Source: an uncultured Actinomycetes bacterium
GTDB taxonomy: Bacteria > Actinomycetota > Actinomycetes > Nanopelagicales > Nanopelagicaceae
Assembly: GCA_903907665.1 (NCBI GenBank)
Contig: CAIVOW010000042.1
Location: 1 to 45,648 of the forward strand
Direction of reading: 5' to 3'
DNA length: 45,648 nucleotides
Within the stretch, counting starts at the first letter, position 1, and every line of letters starts with the position of its first letter. The position numbers were made by a program, and so were the translations under genes. The notes beneath the pieces are model-generated. The model made no database searches. It was given only the letters and a program-made list of their open reading frames with translations, and was not told the DNA's origin. Of the stretch, positions 33,004 to 41,519 are shown piece after piece.

Positions 33004-33723
33004 TTAAATGCTGATCTCTTCTGAGCCTGAAGGCTCTCCACCTTCGAGATCGGTTACATCGCTATCTGAGTTCATAACTGTCATATCAGTGAGCATCGTG
33101 TGAAGAATCCAACCTATTGCTGCTCCCAAGAATTGAGCTCCGATAAAACGCAATATGGAAGCGGGTGCTATGCCTGCTGGTGATTGAGTAAAGATACGAC
33201 CAATCGTTGCTGCGGGATTGGCGAACGTTGTGGATGAAGTAAAGAAATATGCTGAGAAAATCCAGAGTGGTGCAAACAGAGCAACTTTATTTGCGTTATT
33301 TGCGTTTCTTAAAATCACCCAGACAAGACCTGCGGTAGCAACAACTTCACTCACCATCAGAACGCTGTTTGTACGAGCCGCAGTTGATACTGCGTAAATA
33401 TGAGCCCCGTACATCGCATTCGCTAGAAATGCACCTGAGATTGCTCCTGCTACTTGAACCACGATATATGAGATGGATGTCAGAGCATCTACTTTTTTAG
33501 AGAGTAAAAGGGCTAAAGTCACTGCTGGGTTGTAGTGGGCGCCACTAATTTTTGCACCGAGGCGAATGATAATTGCCAGCATCGCAGTTGCTGCAAACGC
33601 ATTAATGATCAGCCCAACAGCAGCATCCTGAGTCGTTCCTGCTGCCATGTATCCGGCTCCGAGAATTGCGGAAACGAGCAAGCCCGTTCCTATGAATTCC
33701 ATAACGAGTGCTTTTATCTTCAT
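33004..33723 (-). CDS. Aquaporin/MIP-family channel
   Basis: The 239-residue protein has six membrane segments and both half-helix NPA motifs, HYNPAVTLA (Asn65-Ala67) and FANPAATIGR (Asn169-Ala171, with the selectivity Arg175 region). It could conduct water, glycerol or other small neutral solutes such as arsenite or ammonia; the selectivity filter cannot be assigned with confidence by eye. A TAGGAGA ribosome-binding site lies seven bases before the ATG. An attenuator-like hairpin follows the gene on its transcript, before the LuxR-type regulator. Confidence 0.88.
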   Translation of the reverse strand: MKIKALVMEFIGTGLLVSAILGAGYMAAGTTQDAAVGLIINAFAATAMLAIIIRLGAKISGAHYNPAVTLALLLSKKVDALTSISYIVVQVAGAISGAFLANAMYGAHIYAVSTAARTNSVLMVSEVVATAGLVWVILRNANNANKVALFAPLWIFSAYFFTSSTTFANPAATIGRIFTQSPAGIAPASILRFIGAQFLGAAIGWILHTMLTDMTVMNSDSDVTDLEGGEPSGSEEISI

Positions 33724-33757
33724 CTATATTCTCCTATTTTTTAACGTGCACGAGTGG

Positions 33758-34501
33758 TTAAGCAAAAAACCATGTTCGGATAAGTGTAAATGCTGCAATG
33801 GTGAATAACAGGTAGGCGAAGGTAATTCGAAGTATTCGAGCGTTAGCTCGTGAGGCGTAATGAGAAGCTATTGCCGAGACGATGATGGCCATAGCGCCCA
33901 TCAAAATCGGGGTATGCCACTTCACTTGCGACCAGACCGAGTGGTGAGCGATAAATGACGTAAGGCAATTTAAGGTGATGATGAGAAGTGATGTACCTGC
34001 TGCCTTCATCTGAGGTGTGTGATAAAAAAGTACTAAAACTGGTATTGCTAAGAATCCGCCACCAATTCCAAAGATTCCAGTCATGGCTCCAATGATCAGT
34101 GAAGTAGAAATGAGAGCGATGGGCTTCATTCTCTTTTCAGGGCGATCTTTTACTGGTCCACGCAACATGGAGAATCCAGCAACAATCATGACTCCAGCGA
34201 ATCCGGAAAGAATGGTCACATCGGATAAGTGTTTTGCCAAAGATGCACCACCGACATTGGAGATAAAGCCAATGCCCCAGACTGAAAGGGCCTCGCGGAA
34301 AAGGACATCGCCTGATTTAAGTTTGGGAATGACACCTGCCAGGGCCGCGAGAAAGACCACGGCAAGCGCAGCTGTTGTTGCCTGGGTCGGAGTGAAATCA
34401 AAGATATAGAGCAAAATTGGTACTGAGAGCATTGCTCCGCCAGCCCCAACAAATCCAAGGACCGCCCCTATAAAGGCTCCACAGAGTAGGGCGAGAATCA
34501 T
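33758..34501 (-). CDS. TauE/SafE-family membrane permease
   Basis: The 247-residue protein has about eight membrane segments in two related halves; GFVGAGGAMLSVPILLY and GIFGIGGGFLAIPVLVLFY are the repeated TauE/SafE motifs. Members export or import sulfite, sulfonates and related organic anions; the substrate is not shown here. The ATG at 34501 is chosen because GGAAGA precedes it and homologues begin with the first membrane segment. A start at 34627 would add 42 polar residues reading through the divergent LexA-controlled gene. It is divergent from the mutagenesis operon. Confidence 0.87.
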   Translation of the reverse strand: MILALLCGAFIGAVLGFVGAGGAMLSVPILLYIFDFTPTQATTAALAVVFLAALAGVIPKLKSGDVLFREALSVWGIGFISNVGGASLAKHLSDVTILSGFAGVMIVAGFSMLRGPVKDRPEKRMKPIALISTSLIIGAMTGIFGIGGGFLAIPVLVLFYHTPQMKAAGTSLLIITLNCLTSFIAHHSVWSQVKWHTPILMGAMAIIVSAIASHYASRANARILRITFAYLLFTIAAFTLIRTWFFA

Positions 34502-34538
34502 GGGCTTATCTTCCCATTCTTTCGCCTTCTTCCACGGG

Positions 34539-34567
34539 TTGCGGCTGTCGGTAGGGATGGTTATCTT
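34539..34567 (+). promoter_or_regulatory. Promoter of the SOS mutagenesis operon
   Basis: TTGCGG (34539-34544) and TATCTT (34562-34567) are separated by 17 bases and match the TTGNNN and TANNNT consensus. The -10 box abuts the LexA palindrome and is eight bases from the first start codon, so a leaderless or nearly leaderless transcript is expected. Confidence 0.55.
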
Positions 34568-34584
34568 TCGAACATATGTTCGAA
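34567..34584. promoter_or_regulatory. LexA operator (SOS box)
   Basis: An 18-base perfect palindrome with core CGAACATATGTTCG fits the Gram-positive/actinobacterial LexA consensus CGAAC-N4-GTTCG. It touches the -10 box and includes the ATG at 34576 of the first gene, so bound LexA would block both transcription initiation and early elongation. Confidence 0.9.
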
Positions 34585-34932
34585 CAACCTGCTTCCAATC
34601 CGCCCACCCATCTGGCCGAGGGCTCAATCCCGGCTGTTCTGGCCCCCCAAGGTGAACCCATCGAATTCATCTACAAGGGTCATCGTTTTCATATTCACAA
34701 CATCCTCTCTCGGTGGCAAGAATCTGGAGGATGGTGGAATCGGATTAGCGATGGCAATCTTCATGACTCCGTACATAAATCTGCTCATCTAGAACAGTCG
34801 ATCTTCAATGACGGTGGACGCGCCATTTGGCGAGTGGAGGCTGCCCCCGTAGGTGCGCTCGCTACCTTCGAGATTGAACTCGATGAACTTACTGGCAAGT
34901 GGATCATTCGCCCCACCTCGCGCCCGGCTTGA
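34576..34932 (+). CDS. DUF6504-like protein of the DnaE2 cassette
   Basis: The 118-residue protein has a disordered-looking N-terminus (about 1-25) and then a small beta-rich domain with GEPIEFIYKGHRFHI, SRWQESGGWW and AIWRVEAA, resembling the DUF6504 family that accompanies error-prone polymerases in actinobacteria. The function is unknown. The ATG at 34576, the only usable start, lies inside the LexA palindrome, so the gene is directly SOS-controlled and probably translated from a leaderless mRNA. dnaE2 starts eight bases after its stop. Confidence 0.7.
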   Translation: MFEQPASNPPTHLAEGSIPAVLAPQGEPIEFIYKGHRFHIHNILSRWQESGGWWNRISDGNLHDSVHKSAHLEQSIFNDGGRAIWRVEAAPVGALATFEIELDELTGKWIIRPTSRPA

Positions 34933-34940
34933 GTCTGGTT

Positions 34941-37900
34941 ATGTTCACACATCTTCATGTAGCAAGTGGCTACTCATTTAAATACGGCACAGCTACTGCT
35001 GCGCAATTAGTGGAGCGAGCTGCGCAATATGAAATGAAGGCTCTTGCTCTCACTGATCGCGATGGCATGGCTGGTGCAATTCGCTTTATTCAAGAATGCG
35101 AATCACACGGAATAGCTCCGATCTTGGGAGTTAACCTCAGCTTTCTTCAGAAAAAATATCGCATCACTCTTCTAGCTCAAGCAGGATCTCTACCTGCTCT
35201 CTATCGCTTAGTGAGCGCTGTCAATCGCGACGGAGGAAGTGAGAAAGTTCTAACTTTTGAAACACTCGAAAAGTTCTCTGAATATTCTTCTCAGCTATTG
35301 GCTCTTCACGGCGCAGATTCACATCTTGCAGAAACTATTGCATCCCGCCGCGAAGAATCTGCGTTGTCAATCTTTAACTCCACCAGAGAACTTTTTGCAG
35401 AGCAAGCCCTCGAGATAACCTCACATCGCGCAAAAGGTGATGGCCCTTTCTCAACAACGTATGGAGCTAAACTCTTAGGTTTTGCTAGACAACACGATAT
35501 CCCTACAGTTTTAAGTAACGCAGTTCGGATGTTGGATCGCAATGATGGTCCTGTTGCCGATGTTTTGGATTCGGCGCGTTTACTTGTTCCTCTTCACCAA
35601 CGCCATATTGAACGCAGTAACTCTGAGGCATATCTCAAAAATGATAGTGAGATGAGATTGATTGCTGATGAAGTAGCGCGTGCTGCAGGGGAGTTAAATG
35701 GCAGAACAATTTTGCGCACAACAGAAGAGTGGGCCCAGCGCGCAATTCTTTCTCCTCGTCGCGATGTAGGAATAGGTTCGATTCATCTGCCAGAACCATC
35801 CATTCTTGGCGCTCAGCGCCACGAAGAACTCGCCGATCAGCTCCGCCGCCGTAGTGAATCTGGACTCCATCGGTATAGCGGAGCCCTTTCGGTTCAAGCC
35901 GCACAAAGGTTAGAAGAAGAGTTAGCGACTGTTCGCTCACTTGGTTATGAATCCTATTTTCTTGCTGTTGCAGATATCACCGATATCGCGCGCGCCAAAG
36001 GAATCAGAGTTGCGGCACGTGGAAGTGGGGCAGGTTCACTGATCTGTTACCTCCTGGGCATCTCTGGCGTTGAGCCGATGAGTCAGGGCCTCTTGATGGA
36101 ACGCTTCTGTTCACCTTTACGCAATGAGTTACCTGACATTGATATCGATGTCGAGTCTGCAAGACGTCTAGAAGTTTACGATGCAATTTTTCAACGCTTC
36201 GGTCCAGAGAGGACAGCAACCGTGGCGATGGTAGAGACGTATCGGGCTCGGCATGCGATTCGAGATGTAGGCGCCGCTTTAGGAATCTCTCCGATGGAGA
36301 TTGACCTTATCGCTAAGTCTTTGCCTCATATTCGAGCACGCAATATTGGTAAAGCACTAGAAAACTTACCTGAATTAAAAAATCTCAAACTTGATACACC
36401 TTTGATGAAAGCGGCGATTCATCTAGCTGGGCGCCTAGATGGTCTGCCTCGACATCTTTCGATGCATCCCTGCGCAGTCTTGCTTTCCGATAATAAACTT
36501 TTCGATATCGCCCCTACAGAGATAAATGCTAGTGGATATACGATGGTGCAATTTGATAAAGATGATGTCGAGGCAATCGGCCTACTGAAGCTCGATGTTC
36601 TTGGAGTTCGAATGCAATCTGCAATTTCATATTCACTTCAAGAAATTGAGAGGCTAGAAGGTAAGCGCATAGATATTGACACGATTCCTCTGGATGATCC
36701 TGCAACATTTGATTTAATTAAATCAACAAGAACGCTAGGCCTCTTTCAGATTGAAAGTCCAGGCCAGCGAGAGCTCGTAGGAAAGCTAGCTCCGCAAACA
36801 TTTACTGATTTGATTATCGATATCTCTCTCTTTCGTCCTGGCCCGGTAAAGAGCGACATGATTTCCCCTTTCATCAATACCCGCCATGGCTTTCGGAGCA
36901 AGCCAGTCATCCATCCAGATTTAGATGAGATATTGCATGAAACAGAAGGCGTCGTTGTTTTTCACGAGCAAGTCATTCGGATTATTGCTGTGATGACAGG
37001 AGTTTCACTTGCTGAAGCAGATGAAAAGCGGCGCAGACTTGGAACATTTGAAAGTCAGCAAGAAGTCTGCGATTGGTTCTATCCAGCAGCGATTTCGCAA
37101 GGATATGAACTTTCACTCGTCACCTACGTGTGGGAAATTTTGCGTGCTTTTGCCTCTTTTGGTTTCTGTAAAGCCCATGCTGCTGCATTTGCTCTTCCTA
37201 CCTATCAATCTGCATGGCTTAAGAGTCATCACACAGCTGCTTTTTTAGCTGGAGTTCTTACCCACGATCCTGGCATGTATCCCCGCCGAGTTATTCTTGA
37301 TGAAGCTCGCCAATGGGGAATCAAAATTGAACCTATCGATATCAATATCTCCGACAGGGGTTATCGGGTTGAGAAAGTAGGGGGAGCAGCAAGAACTCCA
37401 TATAGGGCTCCCAATACTGCGAGTACGGGGCCGAAGCTGGCTCTTCCCGATGCCCGTGGCTATGCAATTCGAATTGGGCTCTCTGATCTTCAAGGAATAA
37501 ACGATAAGGAGATTGATTCTATTTTGTTGCATAGACCTTATGTTGATCTTGCCGATTTTGTTCACCGATCTGGGGCATCTGCGCCGACAACGGAGGGCCT
37601 ACTTCTTGTTGGTGCTTTTGATTCACTTTATTTAAAAGGGACAGAAAAGAGGGTAAACCGCAGAGATTTACTACTGCACCTTCATGACTTAGATAAATTT
37701 TCACGGGGAAAATCTTTTGGTAAGAAGGGTGTAGGGCAGATGGCGTTACAACTACTTCCTTCAACCCTAGAAGTAAGTGGGCTGCCAGATCTCACGCCAT
37801 CAGAACGTATGCAGCATGAAGTTAATCTGACCGGGATGGATATCTCTCACCACATGATGGAGTTCTACGGAGAATTCCTCAACTCCGTTGGGGCAATTAG

Positions 37901-38234
37901 ATCATCTGAGTTAATACACCAACGCTCTGGCGCAACGGTACTTGTCGCTGGCGTAAAAGTCGCACTTCAAACTCCACCTGTACGTTCAGGGCGACGAGTA
38001 ATGTTCTTAACCATTGATGATGGATATGGCTGCAACGATGTAACTTTCTTTGAAGATGCCCAAGGTGATTACGCAAGCTTGCTCTATCACTCATGGCTCT
38101 TTCTCGTCCGCGGAGTTGTACGTAAGACAGGGCCTCGTGGTATTTCTCTAAGGGCTCAATCCGCGTGGGAGTTAGGTGACTCGTATTCAAAGTGGCGTAA
38201 CCTTTCACGAATGAAGGTGGGGGATACGCCGTGA
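34941..38234 (+). CDS. dnaE2: Error-prone DNA polymerase DnaE2 (ImuC)
   Basis: DnaE2 is the C-family polymerase used in SOS translesion synthesis. The 1097-residue protein has an N-terminal PHP domain (FTHLHVASGYS, ALTDRDGM), the polymerase palm with RGSGAGSLICYLLG and LPDIDID where Asp399 and Asp401 are catalytic, a finger region with FHEQVIRI, and a C-terminal OB-fold-like segment (VLVAGVKVA, FLTIDDGYG). Size and early tryptophan-poor C-terminus fit DnaE2 rather than replicative DnaE1. Usual ImuA/ImuB partners are absent; a DUF6504-like gene precedes it and a true dinB follows. The ATG at 34941 gives the conserved start. Confidence 0.93.
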   Translation: MFTHLHVASGYSFKYGTATAAQLVERAAQYEMKALALTDRDGMAGAIRFIQECESHGIAPILGVNLSFLQKKYRITLLAQAGSLPALYRLVSAVNRDGGSEKVLTFETLEKFSEYSSQLLALHGADSHLAETIASRREESALSIFNSTRELFAEQALEITSHRAKGDGPFSTTYGAKLLGFARQHDIPTVLSNAVRMLDRNDGPVADVLDSARLLVPLHQRHIERSNSEAYLKNDSEMRLIADEVARAAGELNGRTILRTTEEWAQRAILSPRRDVGIGSIHLPEPSILGAQRHEELADQLRRRSESGLHRYSGALSVQAAQRLEEELATVRSLGYESYFLAVADITDIARAKGIRVAARGSGAGSLICYLLGISGVEPMSQGLLMERFCSPLRNELPDIDIDVESARRLEVYDAIFQRFGPERTATVAMVETYRARHAIRDVGAALGISPMEIDLIAKSLPHIRARNIGKALENLPELKNLKLDTPLMKAAIHLAGRLDGLPRHLSMHPCAVLLSDNKLFDIAPTEINASGYTMVQFDKDDVEAIGLLKLDVLGVRMQSAISYSLQEIERLEGKRIDIDTIPLDDPATFDLIKSTRTLGLFQIESPGQRELVGKLAPQTFTDLIIDISLFRPGPVKSDMISPFINTRHGFRSKPVIHPDLDEILHETEGVVVFHEQVIRIIAVMTGVSLAEADEKRRRLGTFESQQEVCDWFYPAAISQGYELSLVTYVWEILRAFASFGFCKAHAAAFALPTYQSAWLKSHHTAAFLAGVLTHDPGMYPRRVILDEARQWGIKIEPIDINISDRGYRVEKVGGAARTPYRAPNTASTGPKLALPDARGYAIRIGLSDLQGINDKEIDSILLHRPYVDLADFVHRSGASAPTTEGLLLVGAFDSLYLKGTEKRVNRRDLLLHLHDLDKFSRGKSFGKKGVGQMALQLLPSTLEVSGLPDLTPSERMQHEVNLTGMDISHHMMEFYGEFLNSVGAIRSSELIHQRSGATVLVAGVKVALQTPPVRSGRRVMFLTIDDGYGCNDVTFFEDAQGDYASLLYHSWLFLVRGVVRKTGPRGISLRAQSAWELGDSYSKWRNLSRMKVGDTP

Positions 38235-38275
38235 GCAACCGTGAGCAACCGTGAGCAACCGTGAGCAACCGTGAG
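38231..38275 (+). repeat. Four-copy 10-bp tandem repeat at the dnaE2-dinB junction
   Basis: GTGAGCAACC occurs four times without change (38231-38270), followed by a partial fifth copy GTGAG that opens dinB. Each GTGA couples a GTG start to a TGA stop. The dnaE2 TGA overlaps the first GTG; two successive 7-codon open frames of 20 bases then lead in phase to the dinB GTG at 38271. Confidence 0.95.
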
Positions 38276-39476
38276 TATTGAATCGACCTCTTCTGAAATT
38301 TTTTCCACCATTCTCCATATTGATATGGATGCCTTTTATGCATCTGTTGCAGAGCGTGATGATCCGACACTGCGAGGAAAAGAAGTAGTTGTTGGCGCAG
38401 GTGCACGTGGAGTTGTGTTGTCAGCAAACTATGCAGCACGAAAGCTAGGCATTCGAGCGGCCATGCCAGTGAGTAGAGCGCAGAGACTGGCGCCTAGAGC
38501 AATCTTTGTACAGCCCGACCATGCCCGATATAGCGAAGTTTCTTCGCATGTTATGGAAATCTTTCATTCCTACACACCGCTAGTCGAGCCGCTATCGCTG
38601 GACGAAGCTTTTCTTGATGTGACTGGATCAAAAAGACTCAAAGGTAGTGGTCGAGAAATTGGTGCCAAAATTCGAGAAGAGATATTTAAGAGTCAAGGTA
38701 TAACCTGTTCGGCTGGAATTGCTTCAACAAAGTTCATCGCAAAACTTGCCTCGCAGCATTGCAAACCTAATGGATTACTGGAGATTGCACCTGATCGTGT
38801 TCTTGAATTTCTTCACCCACTTCCAGTAAGTGCCATTTGGGGAGTAGGGCCAAAGACTAATGAGGAATTGCAACGATTAGGTTTACGCATAGTTGCAGAT
38901 ATTGCGCAGACTCCTCGGTCAACGCTCATTCGAGCACTTGGCGAAGGGACTGGTGCTTCGTTATATGAATTGGCCTGGGGCCGGGACTATCGAGATGTGA
39001 CACCTGATGAACCTGATAAAAGTATTAGTGCCGCTGAAACTTTTGCAGAGGACCTAGATGACCCCCATGAAATTTTGCGAGAGTTTTTACGACTCATTGA
39101 AAAAGCCACAGGGCGAATGCGCAGTCGAAATCTTTGCGCCCAAACTATCTCCATCAAAGTTCGCTTTGCTGATTTCAAAACCATAACCCGTTCCAAAACT
39201 CTCGAGCTTCCAGTTGCGGGAGTCCAGGAGAGTTATGAGGTTGTGAAAAAACTCTATCTGGGGCTCAAACTGGATCGGGCTCGATTGAGACTGGTCGGGG
39301 TGGCTCTAGAAAATCTCATTAATCAGTCAGATGCCCCTCAGCAATTACAGCTCGGTGAGCGTGAAAAGGGCTGGCGAGAGGCCACGGAGGCGATAGATAG
39401 AGCAACTGCTCGTTTTGGTACGGGGAGTGTCCGGCCGGCTCGGCTGGTAGACCCCGACGACCTGTCCTATTCTTAG
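38271..39476 (+). CDS. dinB: DNA polymerase IV
   Basis: DinB is a Y-family translesion polymerase. The 401-residue protein has LHIDMDAFYASV with catalytic Asp18, the conserved VEPLSLDEAFLDVT with the second Asp-Glu pair, the helix-hairpin-helix KFIAKLASQHCKPNG and the little-finger domain. All catalytic residues are present, so this is not an inactive ImuB. The only credible start is the GTG at 38271, which has no Shine-Dalgarno sequence and is the last GTG of the 10-bp repeat. It should be induced with dnaE2 from the LexA-controlled promoter. Confidence 0.94.
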   Translation: MSIESTSSEIFSTILHIDMDAFYASVAERDDPTLRGKEVVVGAGARGVVLSANYAARKLGIRAAMPVSRAQRLAPRAIFVQPDHARYSEVSSHVMEIFHSYTPLVEPLSLDEAFLDVTGSKRLKGSGREIGAKIREEIFKSQGITCSAGIASTKFIAKLASQHCKPNGLLEIAPDRVLEFLHPLPVSAIWGVGPKTNEELQRLGLRIVADIAQTPRSTLIRALGEGTGASLYELAWGRDYRDVTPDEPDKSISAAETFAEDLDDPHEILREFLRLIEKATGRMRSRNLCAQTISIKVRFADFKTITRSKTLELPVAGVQESYEVVKKLYLGLKLDRARLRLVGVALENLINQSDAPQQLQLGEREKGWREATEAIDRATARFGTGSVRPARLVDPDDLSYS

Positions 39477-39479
39477 CCT

Positions 39480-39851
39480 GTGCCACTATCTGAACACGAA
39501 CGCAAACTCTTAGCTGAGATGGAAGCTGCCTTAGAGCAGGATGATCCACGCCTTGTTTCTACGCTGAGTGGAAAAATCCGCTCACGCCAGGGCGGCCGAG
39601 TTGTCGGAGGATTGATTGCACTGTTTGCTGGAATGGCAATTGTTCTTGCAGGATTGATTGCAAAAGTTCCTGTAGTTGGAATCGTTGGCTTTGTTATTGC
39701 ACTCGTTGGTGCTTTTCTTATTATCTCCAATTTTTCAAGAGGGAAACTTAAGAGCGCTGCCTCATCTGCAGGTTCCATGGGTTCTAAAAATAGAAAAGGT
39801 TGGGGCGATCGCTTAGAAGATCGCTGGGATCGTCGTAATTTCGAAGGCTGA
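39480..39851 (+). CDS. DUF3040-family membrane protein
   Basis: The 123-residue protein begins MPLSEHERKLLAEMEAALEQDDPRL, the conserved DUF3040 opening, and then has two membrane segments (about 42-60 and 64-83) and a basic, Gly/Arg-rich tail. The function is unknown; in many actinobacteria the gene lies between dinB and mraZ, as here, which hints at a cell-envelope or division role. The GTG start is three bases after the dinB stop. It abuts the convergent ABC transporter gene without a spacer. Confidence 0.88.
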   Translation: MPLSEHERKLLAEMEAALEQDDPRLVSTLSGKIRSRQGGRVVGGLIALFAGMAIVLAGLIAKVPVVGIVGFVIALVGAFLIISNFSRGKLKSAASSAGSMGSKNRKGWGDRLEDRWDRRNFEG

Positions 39852-40682
39852 TTAACGCATAAAAAGAATTGTTAATCTGCGGGTCGTAACATAAAGGCCT
39901 AATACGATCATCACTACAAAATAAAGTATGTGTGGGATGAGTGATGTATTAAAAATACCTAGCGAAACTGATCGAATTAAAGTAACGCCATGCCAAAGCG
40001 GTAGCGCTTTTATAAAAGCTTGCAGCCAACCCGGATAAATACTCAATGGATAGAATGATCCTGAGAAAAGAAACATCGGAAGTAAAACGACATTGATGAT
40101 GTTCATTTGTTCAAAGGATTTCATGTAGGTCGTAATTGCCATTCCGATTGAGGCAAACCCAAATGAAATAAGCACTGCGCATGGAATTGCTAGTAGGGCC
40201 CAGGGAGTTGTTACTAACCCAAGGCCACCAATAATTGACATAAAGGCAATTGCATATGCAAGTCCTCGCAAAAGTGCCCACCCAATTTCACCTAGAGCAA
40301 CGTCCATAGGTCCAAGTGAGGTTGCAAGCATTCCTTGATAAATTCCGTCAAATCTCATTTTAAAAAACACATTCCACGTAGCATCATAAATTGCCCCATT
40401 CATCGCACTCGTTGCAAGGAGCGCCGGTGCTATAAATGCCGCATATGAAACAGACTGACCAGGGGCAACCTCAATTGTGCCAATGAGTTTTCCAACGCCA
40501 TATCCGAAAGAAAAGAGATACAACACTGGTTCTAGGAATCCTGTGGCAACCACAATCCATGCTGAAGATCTAAAAGCTAGATAGGCGCGTTGAATCACTG
40601 CGCGTGAGCGACCTGAGTAAACCGATTCGCCCAGACGACCAATTCGGGCTTCAGCGAAGGCAACTGCTGCAGTAGTGATCAT
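39852..40682 (-). CDS. ABC-2 type transporter permease
   Basis: The 276-residue protein has six membrane segments and the ABC-2 membrane domain pattern, including LVTTPWALLAIPCAVLISFGFASIG and MFLFSGSFYPLS. It is the second permease of a three-gene exporter: its start overlaps the other permease by four bases. DrrB-like proteins of this type export lipids, glycolipids or drugs; the substrate is not known. It is homologous to its neighbour, sharing the FLFSGTFYPLS/FLFSGSFYPLS segment. Confidence 0.88.
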   Translation of the reverse strand: MITTAAVAFAEARIGRLGESVYSGRSRAVIQRAYLAFRSSAWIVVATGFLEPVLYLFSFGYGVGKLIGTIEVAPGQSVSYAAFIAPALLATSAMNGAIYDATWNVFFKMRFDGIYQGMLATSLGPMDVALGEIGWALLRGLAYAIAFMSIIGGLGLVTTPWALLAIPCAVLISFGFASIGMAITTYMKSFEQMNIINVVLLPMFLFSGSFYPLSIYPGWLQAFIKALPLWHGVTLIRSVSLGIFNTSLIPHILYFVVMIVLGLYVTTRRLTILFMR

Positions 40683-41515
40683 TTTGTTAACCGGTATTCA
40701 AAACGATTAAAGGACCAGAGCAGGCCGATGACAAGCATGACAAAGAGATAAAGAAAGTGAATTGCGAGCATAGTGATAGAAATGTGGTGGCCATAGCTGA
40801 CCCAACGTCCTAATTCCGTTGAGTGCCAGAGCGGAGAAATCCAACCAATGGCTTGAAGTGGAATTGGCATTGAAGAAAGCGGATAGAAAGTCCCAGAGAA
40901 GAGAAATAATGGCATTATTAAAAGTCTTCCCATTAAGTTTAAGAATAAGTCATCGTTTACAACTGCAGCAGCTGCTCCCATCATGACCGCGCCAAAGCAT
41001 GCCGCAGCGAATAGAGATGTGAGCATCATTGGCCATGCGCTACCAGGATGAATCGCGCCGAACCCGACGAGCACCGCAAAGTAAATAACCACTGACAGGA
41101 TAGTTCTAACCATTGAGGCAAAATAAGTTCCAAGTGCAATCTTGCGCCCATCCAATGGCGTCGCGTTCATAGCAAAATAAGTCTTCTCCCATTTAAATCC
41201 TTGCAGTACGGGGAACGTTACCTCGCCCATAAAATCTTGAATTGCGACGGCGGCGAGTAGAGCTGGTGCCAAAAAGACTATGTATTTCACGCCATCTATT
41301 CCAGCGCTACCGGCTTTGGTATTGATGAAAGAACCCACGCCGATTCCAAGTGATACTAAGTAGAAAAATGGATTTAAAAGGGAGCTTGTCAGCAAAGCAT
41401 ATTTAAAGCGCATCATGGTGCGAAGTCGCACTTCTATTACATATTGTGTCCCGCGGCGAATCGCTTTTTCGGTATCAATGAGTTCGAGAGAACCCATTCG
41501 AGAGTCATTACTCAT
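40679..41515 (-). CDS. ABC-2 type transporter permease
   Basis: The 278-residue protein has six membrane segments and an ABC-2 domain, with FLFSGTFYPLSSMP near the fourth helix. The N-terminal 20 residues are charged and cytoplasmic. It starts four bases after the ATPase stop and overlaps the next permease by four bases, so the three genes form one operon making a heterodimeric membrane part. The substrate is unknown. Confidence 0.88.
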   Translation of the reverse strand: MSNDSRMGSLELIDTEKAIRRGTQYVIEVRLRTMMRFKYALLTSSLLNPFFYLVSLGIGVGSFINTKAGSAGIDGVKYIVFLAPALLAAVAIQDFMGEVTFPVLQGFKWEKTYFAMNATPLDGRKIALGTYFASMVRTILSVVIYFAVLVGFGAIHPGSAWPMMLTSLFAAACFGAVMMGAAAAVVNDDLFLNLMGRLLIMPLFLFSGTFYPLSSMPIPLQAIGWISPLWHSTELGRWVSYGHHISITMLAIHFLYLFVMLVIGLLWSFNRFEYRLTK

Positions 41516-41519
41516 CTAT

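Noticed and set aside
34502..34627. N-terminal extension of the TauE/SafE frame
   Set aside because: The 42 added residues are polar, lack family similarity and would cross the LexA operator and the start of the divergent gene.
38231..38270. CRISPR or mobile-element origin for the 10-bp repeat
   Set aside because: The units are too short, have no spacers, and no transposase or terminal repeats are nearby.
37897..38439. 180-residue open frame on the minus strand across dnaE2 and dinB
   Set aside because: It is antisense to two clear genes, has no recognisable domain, and its repeated part is only the complement of the 10-bp repeat.
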